Below are positions 8,264 through 17,106 of a DNA stretch of 61,409 nt, one piece after another (the stretch's first letter is position 1; each line of letters starts with the position of its first letter). Origin of the DNA: PUPG01 sp031323845 (GTDB taxonomy: Bacteria; Bacteroidota; Bacteroidia; Bacteroidales; UBA7960); the NCBI GenBank assembly GCA_031323845.1, contig JAVIYP010000010.1, positions 1 to 61,409 on the forward strand, written 5' to 3'. The translations under genes were made by a program, and so were the position numbers. The notes beneath the pieces are model-generated. The model was not told the DNA's origin, made no database searches, and saw only the letters and a program-made list of their open reading frames with translations.

Positions 8264-9210
8264 ATTCCCTTTTCCTTCTTGTAGGTTTCAACATGACGAT
8301 GCGCCTTGGCCTCGTAAATGTCCCGGATGGTAATCATGATGCCTGTTTCTTCGACACCGCCAAATCCCTTATTGAAGGCAGTGCCAAATGTTCTCATGGT
8401 CGGACTGAGCCCCATGTAGGAGTTGAACAGCGGCGGGATGTTTTCCTTGCGTCGTCTGACTTTATTCGACAAAATCTTGTAGTTTTCTTCAAACGTCCGG
8501 CCGGTAAACACCTTTTCAAGTTCTTCAAAAGGGGTATTGATCTGTAAAGGTTCAAAGGGCATGATCAATTCGTCCTTGTCAGGGAAGAAACGTTGCATGA
8601 AATACAAAATCAGGTCGCGGGCGTATGGATCAAAATGCCGGTACATGGTAACCTTTCCAACAAAATAATTAAGCTGGGGATGGTCAACCACAAGACCTCC
8701 CAGCCCATCCCACAGATTGTCCAGCGAATAAATGCTCTTTCTGTTCTCACGCGAAGGCTGGTAGGCCGGTTGCACAAAAGAGCGACCCAGCTCAATAGTG
8801 TAAGGCAGGTAATGAGCAATGAACTCCGGCGAAAAGCGAAAGAGCTCTGCTGTGGCAATTTTAGGCGTCCCGTCAGGTTTTCTTGCCACTTCCCAGCAAC
8901 ACATATAACGATAACCTCCGACAATCTCCTGTTCGTCCGGATCCCATACGATCAACTGCTTGTAGGGTGTTTCGGCCGTATCAAACTCATCAATGTCGGC
9001 CCCCTTCCCCGTACCGCCACCCGCACTGCGAAAGGAAAGCTCTCTCAAACGCCCTATCTCACGCAGGGTGTGGGGAGCATTATGTCCATCCACAATATAA
9101 AGCTCGTTATTGGTGTTGTTTGTTTTGCGGAAAAATGTGTCGCTGTTCAGCTCCTTTTGTAACAATTCCCTGTCAACCGGCGGGATGATAGTTTGTTCAG
9201 TTTCCTTCAT
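8260..9210 (-). CDS. glsB: GNAT/OlsB-like N-acyltransferase, probable glycine-lipid synthase GlsB
   Basis: The 316-residue protein belongs to the GNAT-like hemolysin/OlsB family. It shows ELSFRSAGGGTGKGADIDEFD near 58-78 and IELGRSFVQPAYQ near 138-150, where the family binds acyl carrier protein-linked acyl chains. In Bacteroides thetaiotaomicron the GlsB homologue N-acylates glycine with a 3-hydroxy fatty acid and GlsA then O-acylates the product to glycine lipid. Here a GlsA-like gene lies 24 bp upstream in the same operon, which supports that assignment. An ornithine-lipid role is the alternative. The acyl acceptor cannot be read from sequence. Confidence 0.8.
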   Translation of the reverse strand: MKETEQTIIPPVDRELLQKELNSDTFFRKTNNTNNELYIVDGHNAPHTLREIGRLRELSFRSAGGGTGKGADIDEFDTAETPYKQLIVWDPDEQEIVGGYRYMCCWEVARKPDGTPKIATAELFRFSPEFIAHYLPYTIELGRSFVQPAYQPSRENRKSIYSLDNLWDGLGGLVVDHPQLNYFVGKVTMYRHFDPYARDLILYFMQRFFPDKDELIMPFEPLQINTPFEELEKVFTGRTFEENYKILSNKVRRRKENIPPLFNSYMGLSPTMRTFGTAFNKGFGGVEETGIMITIRDIYEAKAHRHVETYKKEKGM

Positions 9211-9234
9211 TTGCTTTCTCCTTCATATAGTCAG

Positions 9235-10086
9235 TTATTCTTCAGCAGAAAATTCCAGACGGCCTCCGGGCAGTGCGTACACATGTTCCTTCACTTTCTG
9301 TGCCCACTGCTGATGGCTCAGTTTTTTTGTGAAAACAGTATGAGCAATAGGTTTGCCAAAGGTAATGGTCAGCTTTTTGTTTTGCTGACGAAACATCTCA
9401 TCAGGCAAATACAACATTTCCACATTCATTTTAATACCCAAACGCTTTCGCCAGTTGGCTAAATTATAGAAAAATGTTGAATTGCGACCCTCAATGTATA
9501 CGGGAATTATGTCACGATTGTGCTGAACCGCTTTGCTGATGAAGGTTTTCTTCCATTCAAGATCTTTAATGACACCCCTTCTTTTTCTTGAAACAAGCCC
9601 CGCAGGAAAGATCAGTATCAAAATATCGGAAGCAAAATCCTCCTCCAAAGCCCTTACCATATCAATATTAGTGCGGCCGTGTTTGTTTACGGCAATAAAG
9701 AGGTCCTTCAAATTGTTCAGTTCAAGAAGAATATCATTGGAGATAAACTTCAGATCAGGCCGCTTCTTTCCTATTACATGCATGAGCGCCATACCATCCA
9801 AACCTCCCAGGGGATGGTTGGAAGCAACAATGAACCTTCCCGGGCCGGGAATATTTTCAGGATGAATAACTTCAATATCTAGGTCAAAATGGTCGATAAG
9901 CGCATATCTGACAAAGTCAAGGCCTCGAAGATCCTTCAACCTTACCATGGCCTCATTGATTTCGTCCTGGTGCACAATGCGCTCAAGATAACGGATCAAA
10001 GGCTTGGGAATAAGCCGGTAGGCTCTGCCGGCCTTTGACCTTAACACCCTGTCAACATTTACCAATTGAGGCTCAGTCCTGTCCAT
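9235..10086 (-). CDS. glsA: PlsC-like O-acyltransferase, probable glycine-lipid synthase GlsA
   Basis: The 283-residue protein is a 1-acylglycerol-phosphate-type acyltransferase. The catalytic block is NHPLGGLDG at 90-98, where His91 and Asp97 are separated by five residues and not the usual four; this spacing is characteristic of the OlsA/GlsA-like branch. A second motif, FPAG at 160-163, binds the acceptor. No clear transmembrane helix is present, so membrane association is probably peripheral. Paired with the GNAT-like gene it should add the second acyl chain of glycine lipid. It is the first gene of the glsA-glsB-engB operon, divergent from mraZ. Confidence 0.8.
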   Translation of the reverse strand: MDRTEPQLVNVDRVLRSKAGRAYRLIPKPLIRYLERIVHQDEINEAMVRLKDLRGLDFVRYALIDHFDLDIEVIHPENIPGPGRFIVASNHPLGGLDGMALMHVIGKKRPDLKFISNDILLELNNLKDLFIAVNKHGRTNIDMVRALEEDFASDILILIFPAGLVSRKRRGVIKDLEWKKTFISKAVQHNRDIIPVYIEGRNSTFFYNLANWRKRLGIKMNVEMLYLPDEMFRQQNKKLTITFGKPIAHTVFTKKLSHQQWAQKVKEHVYALPGGRLEFSAEE

Positions 10087-10109
10087 TTCTAAAAAATATT
10101 TTGAACCCC

Positions 10110-10117
10110 CAAATTTA
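10110..10117 (-). promoter_or_regulatory. Candidate -7 element of the gls operon
   Basis: The minus strand reads TAAATTTG, a perfect TAnnTTTG, 24 bp upstream of the glsA start. No clear -33 TTTG was found at 17-21 bp spacing. The intergenic stretch 10087-10399 therefore holds divergent promoters for gls and for the division cluster. Confidence 0.4.
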
Positions 10118-10328
10118 TAAAAAACAACGAAAACAGGTATAATGTTTTCTTCAGCACTGCAATAAACCGGCTGCCATGAAGCCTTGACTGGCTTTTGTGT
10201 AAAAAAATGGACAAAAGGCTGTGCAGGGCAATAAAATGCAAAACTCGCGCATTTATCTGTTTTTCAACAATATAGCGACATTATTCCTCGAATTGCATCC
10301 TGTCGGGAGCGAAAAAGTTATCAACAAT

Positions 10329-10372
10329 GTGGGTAAAAGTGGTAAATTGTGGGAAATTAATTTATATATTTA
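10329..10372 (+). promoter_or_regulatory. MraZ operator (three GTGG repeats, 10-bp period) with overlapping promoter
   Basis: GTGGG at 10329, GTGGT at 10339 and GTGGG at 10349 are direct repeats spaced exactly 10 bp, one helical turn. This is the known architecture of MraZ binding boxes in Escherichia coli (TGGG repeats) and mollicutes (AAAGTG repeats). A TATATTTA at 10365-10372 resembles a -7 element, and TTG at 10347-10349 overlaps the third repeat. Binding by MraZ would thus cover the promoter 28 bp ahead of mraZ, giving autoregulation of the whole division cluster. Confidence 0.75.
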
Positions 10373-10399
10373 CACGGTCAAAACCAACGGAGCATTCAG

Positions 10400-10876
10400 A
10401 TGAGACAGTTGTTAGGTGAATTTGATTGCAAGTTAGATGCCAAAGGTCGTTTCATGCTGCCTTCCGGTTTGAGGAAACAACTCACACCGGAAGACCAGGA
10501 GCGCTTCGTGGTGAATCGTGGTTTTGAAAAAAATCTGACGCTATATCCTGAAAGCGAATGGTTAAAGATATCAAAAGAATTGAATGCCTTGAATCTTTAC
10601 AAGAAAAAACACCGTGAGTTTGTGCGGTATTTTTTCAGGGGTGCGACAGAACTCAGGCTCGACGCTGCCGGGCGGCTTTTGCTGCCGAAATCGCTGCTCG
10701 ACTATGGGGGAATTGACAAAGAGATCGTTCTGTTTGCTTATGGGAACCGCATTGAGGTTTGGGCCCGGGAAGCTTATGAGGGTATGATGGCCAACGAGCC
10801 TGAAGACTTTTCTTCACTGGCTGAGGATGTGATGGGGAAGATCATGCAATCATCGGGAGGTGATGATGTACCATAA
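10400..10876 (+). CDS. mraZ: Transcriptional regulator MraZ
   Basis: MraZ is the AbrB/SpoVT-fold ring-forming repressor that opens most division and cell-wall clusters. The two SpoVT-AbrB half-domains are seen at about 5-50 (FDCKLDAKGRFMLPSGLRKQ) and 78-125 (LRLDAAGRLLLPKSLLDY). Length is 158. The operator repeats lie 50-70 bp upstream. The 3' end overlaps rsmH by about 11 bp. Confidence 0.95.
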   Translation: MRQLLGEFDCKLDAKGRFMLPSGLRKQLTPEDQERFVVNRGFEKNLTLYPESEWLKISKELNALNLYKKKHREFVRYFFRGATELRLDAAGRLLLPKSLLDYGGIDKEIVLFAYGNRIEVWAREAYEGMMANEPEDFSSLAEDVMGKIMQSSGGDDVP

Positions 10877-11756
10877 GGCTGTGATGGTGAATGAGGTCAT
10901 TGAGGCCCTGTCTGTTAAAAAAGATGGTGTTTATGTTGATGCCACATTCGGAGGCGGCGGTCATGCCTCTGCCATCCTGACTTGTTTGGAAAATGGCCGC
11001 CTTGTTGCGTTTGACCAGGATGATGATGCATGCGGCAATGTTCCTGACGATGCCCGGCTGATCTTTGTGAATCAGAACTTCAGGTATCTTAAAAATTTCC
11101 TGAAATGGCATCAATGCATCCCTGTTGACGGCATCCTTGCCGATCTGGGTATTTCATCGCACCAGATTGACATGGCAGAGCGCGGCTTTTCGACCCGGTA
11201 CGGCGGGCCGCTGGATATGAGGATGAACCGGAAGGCTGGCTTAACAGCCAGTAAGGTAATCAACACATACAGCGTTGAGCAGCTTACCACACTGTTCTCG
11301 GTATATGGTGAGCTGAGGAATGCCCGCAGAATCGCCCTGGCCATTGAGAGGCAACGCAGGGAGGAGCCCATTGAAACAACTGAACGGTTTACAGACCTGC
11401 TCAGGCCTTTGGTGCCAAGGGGGCGCGAAAGCAAATACTTTGCGCAGGCTTTTCAGGCACTGCGCATTGAGGTTAACGGCGAGATGGACGCTCTCAGGGA
11501 ATTGCTAACGCAAAGCCTTGAGGTGTTGAAACAGGGAGGCAGGCTCGTGGTGATTTCATACCACTCGCTGGAGGACAGGCTGGTTAAGAATTTTATGAAG
11601 ACGGGAAACTTTGAAGGAACTATCAGTAAGGATTTCTTTGGTCACTACAGTACGCCTTTAAAGATGCTCTCCAAAGCGATTACGGCTTCGGCCGAAGAGG
11701 TGTCTCAAAACAGCAGAGCAAGAAGCGCCCGCCTGAGGGTGGCTGAAAAACTATAA
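10866..11756 (+). CDS. rsmH: 16S rRNA (cytosine1402-N4)-methyltransferase
   Basis: RsmH (MraW) methylates N4 of C1402 in the P site of 16S rRNA. The SAM motif VDATFGGGGHASAIL lies near 22-36, DGILADLGISSHQID near 90-104, and the C-terminal SYHSLEDRLVKNFM near 230-243 is diagnostic. Three possible starts are clustered (GTG 10860, ATG 10863, ATG 10866). I chose 10866 because GGGAGG at 10855-10860 is then suitably spaced, giving 296 residues starting MYHKAVMVNEV. It overlaps mraZ. Confidence 0.95.
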   Translation: MYHKAVMVNEVIEALSVKKDGVYVDATFGGGGHASAILTCLENGRLVAFDQDDDACGNVPDDARLIFVNQNFRYLKNFLKWHQCIPVDGILADLGISSHQIDMAERGFSTRYGGPLDMRMNRKAGLTASKVINTYSVEQLTTLFSVYGELRNARRIALAIERQRREEPIETTERFTDLLRPLVPRGRESKYFAQAFQALRIEVNGEMDALRELLTQSLEVLKQGGRLVVISYHSLEDRLVKNFMKTGNFEGTISKDFFGHYSTPLKMLSKAITASAEEVSQNSRARSARLRVAEKL

Positions 11757-11765
11757 ACGAAGAAG

Positions 11766-12170
11766 ATGGCGAACCAATACAAAAAGAAAAAGAAAAAAAA
11801 CAGCACAGGAGTCCCGGACGCCGGCAAGGCGGGCCGTTTTTTTTCGGATGTTCTTGATGGCAGCCTGTTAACCAGGAAAACATCATCAGACACGCTGCCT
11901 TTCATCATTTATTTGTCGGGGCTGGCACTGTTCCTGATATTCAACACGTATTACGCAGAAAAACAGGCCAGGGAGGTCGACCAGCTCAGGCGTGAACTGA
12001 CGGAGCTGCGGGTCAACTACGTCAGCACCAAGTCACAATATATGCATCTGACGAACCGCTCGGAATTAGCCCAGAGGCTAAGCGACAGGGGTTTTATTGT
12101 ACCACTGGAACCTCCGGGTCTCATTTACGATACCAGCAGAAGGGGAAGATTCTGGCGACGCCTATTCTGA
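11766..12170 (+). CDS. ftsL: FtsL-like cell division protein
   Basis: The 134-residue bitopic protein has a Lys-rich, Ser-rich cytoplasmic N-terminus (about 1-45), one membrane helix (about 46-62, FIIYLSGLALFLIFNTYY) and a periplasmic coiled coil rich in Glu, Arg and Leu (about 63-100). This matches the FtsL-like protein placed between rsmH and ftsI in Bacteroidota, where FtsL with FtsQ and FtsB activates FtsW-FtsI. Sequence identity in this family is low, so the assignment rests on topology and position. Confidence 0.85.
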   Translation: MANQYKKKKKKNSTGVPDAGKAGRFFSDVLDGSLLTRKTSSDTLPFIIYLSGLALFLIFNTYYAEKQAREVDQLRRELTELRVNYVSTKSQYMHLTNRSELAQRLSDRGFIVPLEPPGLIYDTSRRGRFWRRLF

Positions 12171-12242
12171 AGCCCAATCAAACTGACAACCATTGAACCA
12201 AGATAGCAAAACAGCACCTGTAAACAAAATCACTCTGACGCC

Positions 12243-14345
12243 TTGGAGCCAAGAAATGACATATTGAAAAGGATGTTCCTGATCTATTTCATCATGGCAG
12301 TATTAGCCTTGCTGATTACGGGCAAGGTGCTGTACATTCAATTGGTTCAGGGTGATTACTGGAGGGATAAGGCACGGAGCACCACCATGCGATACGTGAG
12401 CATTGATGCGGTGAGAGGAGATATTTGTGCCGACGACGGTCGCTTAATGGCCACCAGCGTACCGGTGTACGAGATCAGGATGGACATGAGCCACCAGCTT
12501 GTTTCCGATGAATTGTTTTTTCAGCAGGTGGACTCGCTGGCCTTTTATCTGTCACGCTTGTTCCGCGACAGAACAACGGCACAGTACCGCAGTGCCCTGG
12601 TGCGCGCACGTCAGAACGAAGAGCGGTATTACCTGGTGAAGCGCAATGTAAGTTACAGCGAGCTGCAGCAGTTGCGCACCTTTCCGATATTCCGCCTCGG
12701 CCGCTTCAGGGGCGGTCTGATCATTGAAGAACGCACCCGCCGCGAGATGCCTTACCAGACAATGGCCGCGAGAACCATTGGCTATGAGCGTGAGGGTATT
12801 TATGTAGGACTGGAGGGAGCTTACCGCGAAGTTCTGGAGGGCCGGCAGGGAAAGCGACTCATGCAAAGAATTAGCGGTGGCGCCTGGATGCCCGTAAACG
12901 ACCAACATGAAATACAGCCGTTAAACGGCATGGATATTATCACAACCATAAATATACAAATCCAGGATATTACCGAAAAAGCACTGCTGCGGCAGCTTCA
13001 GCGCTACAGGGCCGACCATGGAACAGCGGTCGTCATGGAAGTTGCCACCGGAAAAATAAAGGCCATCTCCAACCTCAGTCATAACCCTCAAACAAACACC
13101 TATGAAGAAACCTACAACTTCGCCATAGGACAAAGCACAGAACCGGGATCTACGTTCAAACTGCCTGTAATCATGGTTGCCATGGAGGATGGTTTTGTGA
13201 AACCAGGGGATTCGGTGGATATTGGCCGTGGCAGGATCACCTATTATGGCCGGACCATGCGCGATGTAAACGAAGAAGATGTTGGTGTTATTAGCGTTAA
13301 GGAAGCTTTTGAGCAATCGTCGAATGTAGGTATTTCACGAATTATTTATGAAGCCTACAAAGAGCAACCCCAGCGATTTGTTGACGGACTAAAGCGTATG
13401 AATCTTCATCAGCCCCTGGGTCTTGAAATCCAGGGTGAAGGAACCCCTGTTATGCGCGATGCCGGAAGCGAGGGATGGTCAAGGCTTTCTTTGCCATGGA
13501 TGGCCATTGGATATGAAGTGTCGATGACCCCCTTGCAATTACTTACTTTTTACAATGCTGTGGCCAACAACGGAAGAATGATGAAGCCGATGTTCGTAAG
13601 CGAGATCAGGCAGTCGGGCCGTACGGTTCAGCGTTTCAATCCACAGCTTATAAACCGGTCTGTAGCATCATCATCCACCATAAGGCAGGCCCGGGAAATG
13701 CTTGAGGGCACCGTTGAAAACGGAACCGCTGCCAACATAAGGAGCGCAGCATACACCATTGCCGGTAAAACAGGCACAGCCCAGGTTGCGCAAACACGGC
13801 AAGGTTATCACACCGGCTCGGGCGTCAGCTACCAGGCGTCCTTTGCAGGCTACTTCCCGGCAGAGGATCCGCTGTACAGCTGCATCGTGGTCATTCACAA
13901 CCCCCGCGGCTTTATTTTCTATGGCAGCCGGGTTGCGGCACCTGCATTCAAAGAGATTGCCGACAAAATATTTGCAGCACAGATGTTTTTCTCCAGGCCT
14001 GGCGAAGAAGAAACAATCATGGCTGCGCTGCCTCCCTTCCGGAGCGGACATGCAGAAGACATGGTAAACATTTACAGTCAGTTTGATGCAAAGTTCAGGG
14101 AAAAGCCTGCGAGCGTATGGGTTGGAGCCAGAACGAGCAACGACACGGTATTCTTCAGCGATCACCCGATCATTGAGAACCTGGTGCCCAACGTGGTGGG
14201 CATGGGTATAAGAGATGCACTTTATGTGCTTGAAAATGCCGGAATGAGGGTCAGGTTCAGAGGGAAAGGCATTGTCAGAACGCAAAGTATCAGGCCCGGA
14301 CTCCGGATTCGTGAAGGAGATGTAATTTATCTGAATTTATCATAG
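12243..14345 (+). CDS. ftsI: Septal peptidoglycan transpeptidase (PBP3-type) with C-terminal PASTA domain
   Basis: The 700-residue class B penicillin-binding protein cross-links septal peptidoglycan. One N-terminal membrane helix spans about 12-33. The transpeptidase motifs are STFK at 303-306, SSN at 359-361 and KTG at 509-511. One PASTA domain follows at about 640-700 (VPNVVGMGIRDALYVLENAGM). The reading frame begins with TTG at 12243; no ATG lies upstream before a stop at 12204, and the first ATG, at 12273, would remove EPRNDILKR, which resembles the family N-terminus. TTG is therefore the likely start. Confidence 0.95.
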   Translation: MEPRNDILKRMFLIYFIMAVLALLITGKVLYIQLVQGDYWRDKARSTTMRYVSIDAVRGDICADDGRLMATSVPVYEIRMDMSHQLVSDELFFQQVDSLAFYLSRLFRDRTTAQYRSALVRARQNEERYYLVKRNVSYSELQQLRTFPIFRLGRFRGGLIIEERTRREMPYQTMAARTIGYEREGIYVGLEGAYREVLEGRQGKRLMQRISGGAWMPVNDQHEIQPLNGMDIITTINIQIQDITEKALLRQLQRYRADHGTAVVMEVATGKIKAISNLSHNPQTNTYEETYNFAIGQSTEPGSTFKLPVIMVAMEDGFVKPGDSVDIGRGRITYYGRTMRDVNEEDVGVISVKEAFEQSSNVGISRIIYEAYKEQPQRFVDGLKRMNLHQPLGLEIQGEGTPVMRDAGSEGWSRLSLPWMAIGYEVSMTPLQLLTFYNAVANNGRMMKPMFVSEIRQSGRTVQRFNPQLINRSVASSSTIRQAREMLEGTVENGTAANIRSAAYTIAGKTGTAQVAQTRQGYHTGSGVSYQASFAGYFPAEDPLYSCIVVIHNPRGFIFYGSRVAAPAFKEIADKIFAAQMFFSRPGEEETIMAALPPFRSGHAEDMVNIYSQFDAKFREKPASVWVGARTSNDTVFFSDHPIIENLVPNVVGMGIRDALYVLENAGMRVRFRGKGIVRTQSIRPGLRIREGDVIYLNLS

Positions 14346-14355
14346 AAAGGATCAC

Positions 14356-15813
14356 ATGCACATCAATAAACTCATACCAAAAGAATTGATTCTGGACATG
14401 TCGGGGACGCCTGATGCTGAGATCACTGCTGTCAGCGCAAACTCCGGGGAGGTGACGCCAGGGGCACTGTTTGTTGCTGTCAGGGGGCTGACCACCGATG
14501 GACACCTTTACATTGATGATGCCGTTGAAAAAGGCGCCCTAGCCGTGGTGTGCGAAAAGATCCCCGGCAAGGTCGTTAACCACGTATGCTACATTAAAGT
14601 ACAAAACCCGGCGGCCGCTCTTGGAAACATTGCCGCAGCCTTTTACGGCCATCCGTCGAGAGAGATTAAACTGGTGGGGGTTACCGGAACAAACGGAAAA
14701 ACAACCGTCGTCAGCATGTTATTTGATGTCTTCACCGCGCTCGGTCACAAATGCGGTATGCTTTCCACCATTATTAACCGTGTGGGGCAAACCGGTTACG
14801 AAACTCGTTACACCACGCCTGACCCGGTATCGCTAAACCGCCTGCTTAAAAAGATGACAGACTCCGGATGCACCTATGCGTTCATGGAGGTCAGCTCGCA
14901 TGCACTTGACCAGCTGCGTACGGAAGGAATTTCATTCGCCGGCGCCGTGTTTACCAACCTTTCACATGAACACCTCGATTATCATAAAAGCTTCAAGGAA
15001 TACCTGAGAGCCAAGCAATCCCTGTTTAACAATCTCGAAAAAGAGGCCTTTGCCCTCACCAATCTTGACGACAAAAACGGCTTTGTGGTTCTGCAAAACA
15101 CCAAAGCAGAGAAGAAAACCTACAGTTTGAATGCCATGGCTGACTTTAAAGCCAGGGTGCTGGAAAACACTTTTCAGGGCCTGCATATTCAAATCGGACA
15201 GCACCAGTTGTGGAGCAAGCTGACAGGCACCTTTAACGCCTGCAACATACTGGCCGTTTATGCCACAGGAGTGTTGCTCGGGCAAAACGACGAAGACCTG
15301 CTGAGGGCCATCAGCCAATGTGATCCGCCGGAAGGCCGTTTCGACTATTTTACCTCTCCTTCCAACATCACAGCCATAGTGGATTATGCGCATACCCCCG
15401 ACGCACTCGAAAAAGTATTGCAAAACATTCAGCAGATCAACGCCGGAAAGGGGCAGCTCATTACGGTTATTGGTTGCGGAGGCAACAGGGACAGGGAGAA
15501 ACGTGGACCAATGGCCGTGATTGCAGCAAAATACAGCGACAGAGCCTTTTTCACCAGCGACAATCCCCGCAATGAAAACCCTGAAGCCATAATTGATGAA
15601 ATGATCGAAGGGCTTGAAGTAAACCCTGACCTTAAAAATAAGTACATCGCCATCACCAACAGAAAAGAAGCCATAAAAGTGGCCTGCGTCACTGCAGCAC
15701 AGGGAGATATCATCCTGGTTGCGGGAAAAGGACATGAGAAATACCAGGAAATCCGGGGCGAACGGCTGCCCTTTGATGACAAAGCCCTCTTGCATGAATT
15801 TTTAAACAGGTAA
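14356..15813 (+). CDS. murE: UDP-MurNAc-L-Ala-D-Glu:meso-diaminopimelate ligase
   Basis: MurE adds meso-diaminopimelate to the UDP-MurNAc dipeptide using ATP. The ATP-binding TGTNGKTT is at 110-117. The substrate-discriminating DNPR at 402-405 is the diaminopimelate-type motif, against the lysine-type variants, so the peptidoglycan should contain meso-Dap. HTPDALEKVL and GCGGNRDREKR are also typical. Length is 485. It starts 10 bp after ftsI and ends 3 bp before mraY. Confidence 0.97.
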   Translation: MHINKLIPKELILDMSGTPDAEITAVSANSGEVTPGALFVAVRGLTTDGHLYIDDAVEKGALAVVCEKIPGKVVNHVCYIKVQNPAAALGNIAAAFYGHPSREIKLVGVTGTNGKTTVVSMLFDVFTALGHKCGMLSTIINRVGQTGYETRYTTPDPVSLNRLLKKMTDSGCTYAFMEVSSHALDQLRTEGISFAGAVFTNLSHEHLDYHKSFKEYLRAKQSLFNNLEKEAFALTNLDDKNGFVVLQNTKAEKKTYSLNAMADFKARVLENTFQGLHIQIGQHQLWSKLTGTFNACNILAVYATGVLLGQNDEDLLRAISQCDPPEGRFDYFTSPSNITAIVDYAHTPDALEKVLQNIQQINAGKGQLITVIGCGGNRDREKRGPMAVIAAKYSDRAFFTSDNPRNENPEAIIDEMIEGLEVNPDLKNKYIAITNRKEAIKVACVTAAQGDIILVAGKGHEKYQEIRGERLPFDDKALLHEFLNR

Positions 15814-15816
15814 AAG

Positions 15817-17073
15817 ATGCTGTACACCTTGTTCGAATATCTAGATCAGAATTTTGACCTGCCGGGTACCGGGGTGTTTCAGTATATATCATTCCGTGCA
15901 GGCATGGCGCTCATTTTTTCCCTGTTTATCACGATGATTTCAGGGAAAAGGATCATCAGCTACCTGCAAAAAAAACAAGTCGGAGAAACCATCCGCGACC
16001 TTGGGCTTGACGGGCAGTTAACAAAGCAGGGCACACCTACCATGGGCGGACTCATCATTCTTTCCGCCATCGTCATTCCAACCCTGCTTTTTGCAAGGCT
16101 CGACAACATTTATATAGTATTAATGCTGATTTCAACCCTGTGGCTGGGAGGTATCGGCTTCCTGGATGATTATATAAAGGTATTCCGAAAAGAAAAAAAG
16201 GGTCTGCACGGGAAGTTTAAAATTATGGGCCAGATCACTTTGGGTATTGTTGTGGGGGCCACCTTGTTTTTTCATGACGGAGTAGTTATTCGTGAAAAGA
16301 CCGATATGCATCTTGAGTTTGTGACCACAACAGAGATTCTGGAGCTGCAGGGTATAGAAAAACGAGACTCCCCATTCCCGCTGGAGTCTGTTAAGTCAAC
16401 AAAAACGACCATCCCGTTTTTTAAGAATAATGAATTCGATTATTCGGTTTTGTTGCGCTTTCTGGGCGAAGGCTATCAGCGGTGGGCATTTCTTGTATTT
16501 ATCCCCATTGTCATCCTGATAATAACGGCCGTATCAAACGGAGCCAACATTACCGACGGGCTCGACGGCCTGGCAACGGGCACCTCTGCAATAATCGGGG
16601 TAACGCTCGGCATACTCGCCTATGTCTCCGGTAACATGGTGTTTGCCGATTACCTGAACATTATGTACATACCCAACACCGGGGAGCTTGTCATCTTTAT
16701 CGCTGCCTTCGTGGGAGCCTGCATTGGCTTTCTCTGGTACAACTCCTTCCCGGCGCAAGTGTTCATGGGAGATACAGGAAGCCTTTCCCTGGGTGGCATC
16801 ATCGCAGTTTTTGCCATCGTTATCAGAAAGGAATTGCTGATCCCCATACTGTGCGGTATCTTTTTTATTGAAAGCCTTTCGGTGATCCTCCAGGTCGGCT
16901 GGTTTAAATATACAAAGAAACGTTTTGGTGAAGGCAGGCGGATCTTCAGAATGGCACCCCTGCACCATCATTATCAGCTCAAAGGACTTCACGAGGCAAA
17001 AATCGTACAAAGATTTTTCATCACAGGAATCATACTGGCGGTATTTGCTGTCATTACACTGAAATTAAGATAA
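15817..17073 (+). CDS. mraY: Phospho-N-acetylmuramoyl-pentapeptide-transferase
   Basis: MraY moves phospho-MurNAc-pentapeptide onto undecaprenyl phosphate to make lipid I. The polytopic protein of 418 residues carries FLDDYIKV near 110-117 and NITDGLDGLATG near 245-256 with the catalytic aspartates, and HHHYQLKG near the end. It is longer than the enterobacterial enzyme (about 360) because of a soluble insertion at about 160-215, which is usual in Bacteroidota. It is followed by an abnormal murD remnant. Confidence 0.97.
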   Translation: MLYTLFEYLDQNFDLPGTGVFQYISFRAGMALIFSLFITMISGKRIISYLQKKQVGETIRDLGLDGQLTKQGTPTMGGLIILSAIVIPTLLFARLDNIYIVLMLISTLWLGGIGFLDDYIKVFRKEKKGLHGKFKIMGQITLGIVVGATLFFHDGVVIREKTDMHLEFVTTTEILELQGIEKRDSPFPLESVKSTKTTIPFFKNNEFDYSVLLRFLGEGYQRWAFLVFIPIVILIITAVSNGANITDGLDGLATGTSAIIGVTLGILAYVSGNMVFADYLNIMYIPNTGELVIFIAAFVGACIGFLWYNSFPAQVFMGDTGSLSLGGIIAVFAIVIRKELLIPILCGIFFIESLSVILQVGWFKYTKKRFGEGRRIFRMAPLHHHYQLKGLHEAKIVQRFFITGIILAVFAVITLKLR

Positions 17074-17106
17074 CAACAGATTTAAGCATCTAAGAAACAA
17101 AAACAT

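Noticed and set aside
10221..10403. Open frame of 60 codons ending in the start of mraZ
   Set aside because: It covers the promoter and MraZ operator repeats, has no recognisable sequence and no start context; it is most likely chance.
14962..15795. Antisense open frame of 277 codons across murE
   Set aside because: Shadow of murE caused by codon bias; no recognisable domains.
17074..17106. Assembly gap as the sole explanation for the short murD
   Set aside because: Possible, but a missing read segment would not change the two substrate-binding lysines in the remaining part; kept as an alternative to be tested.
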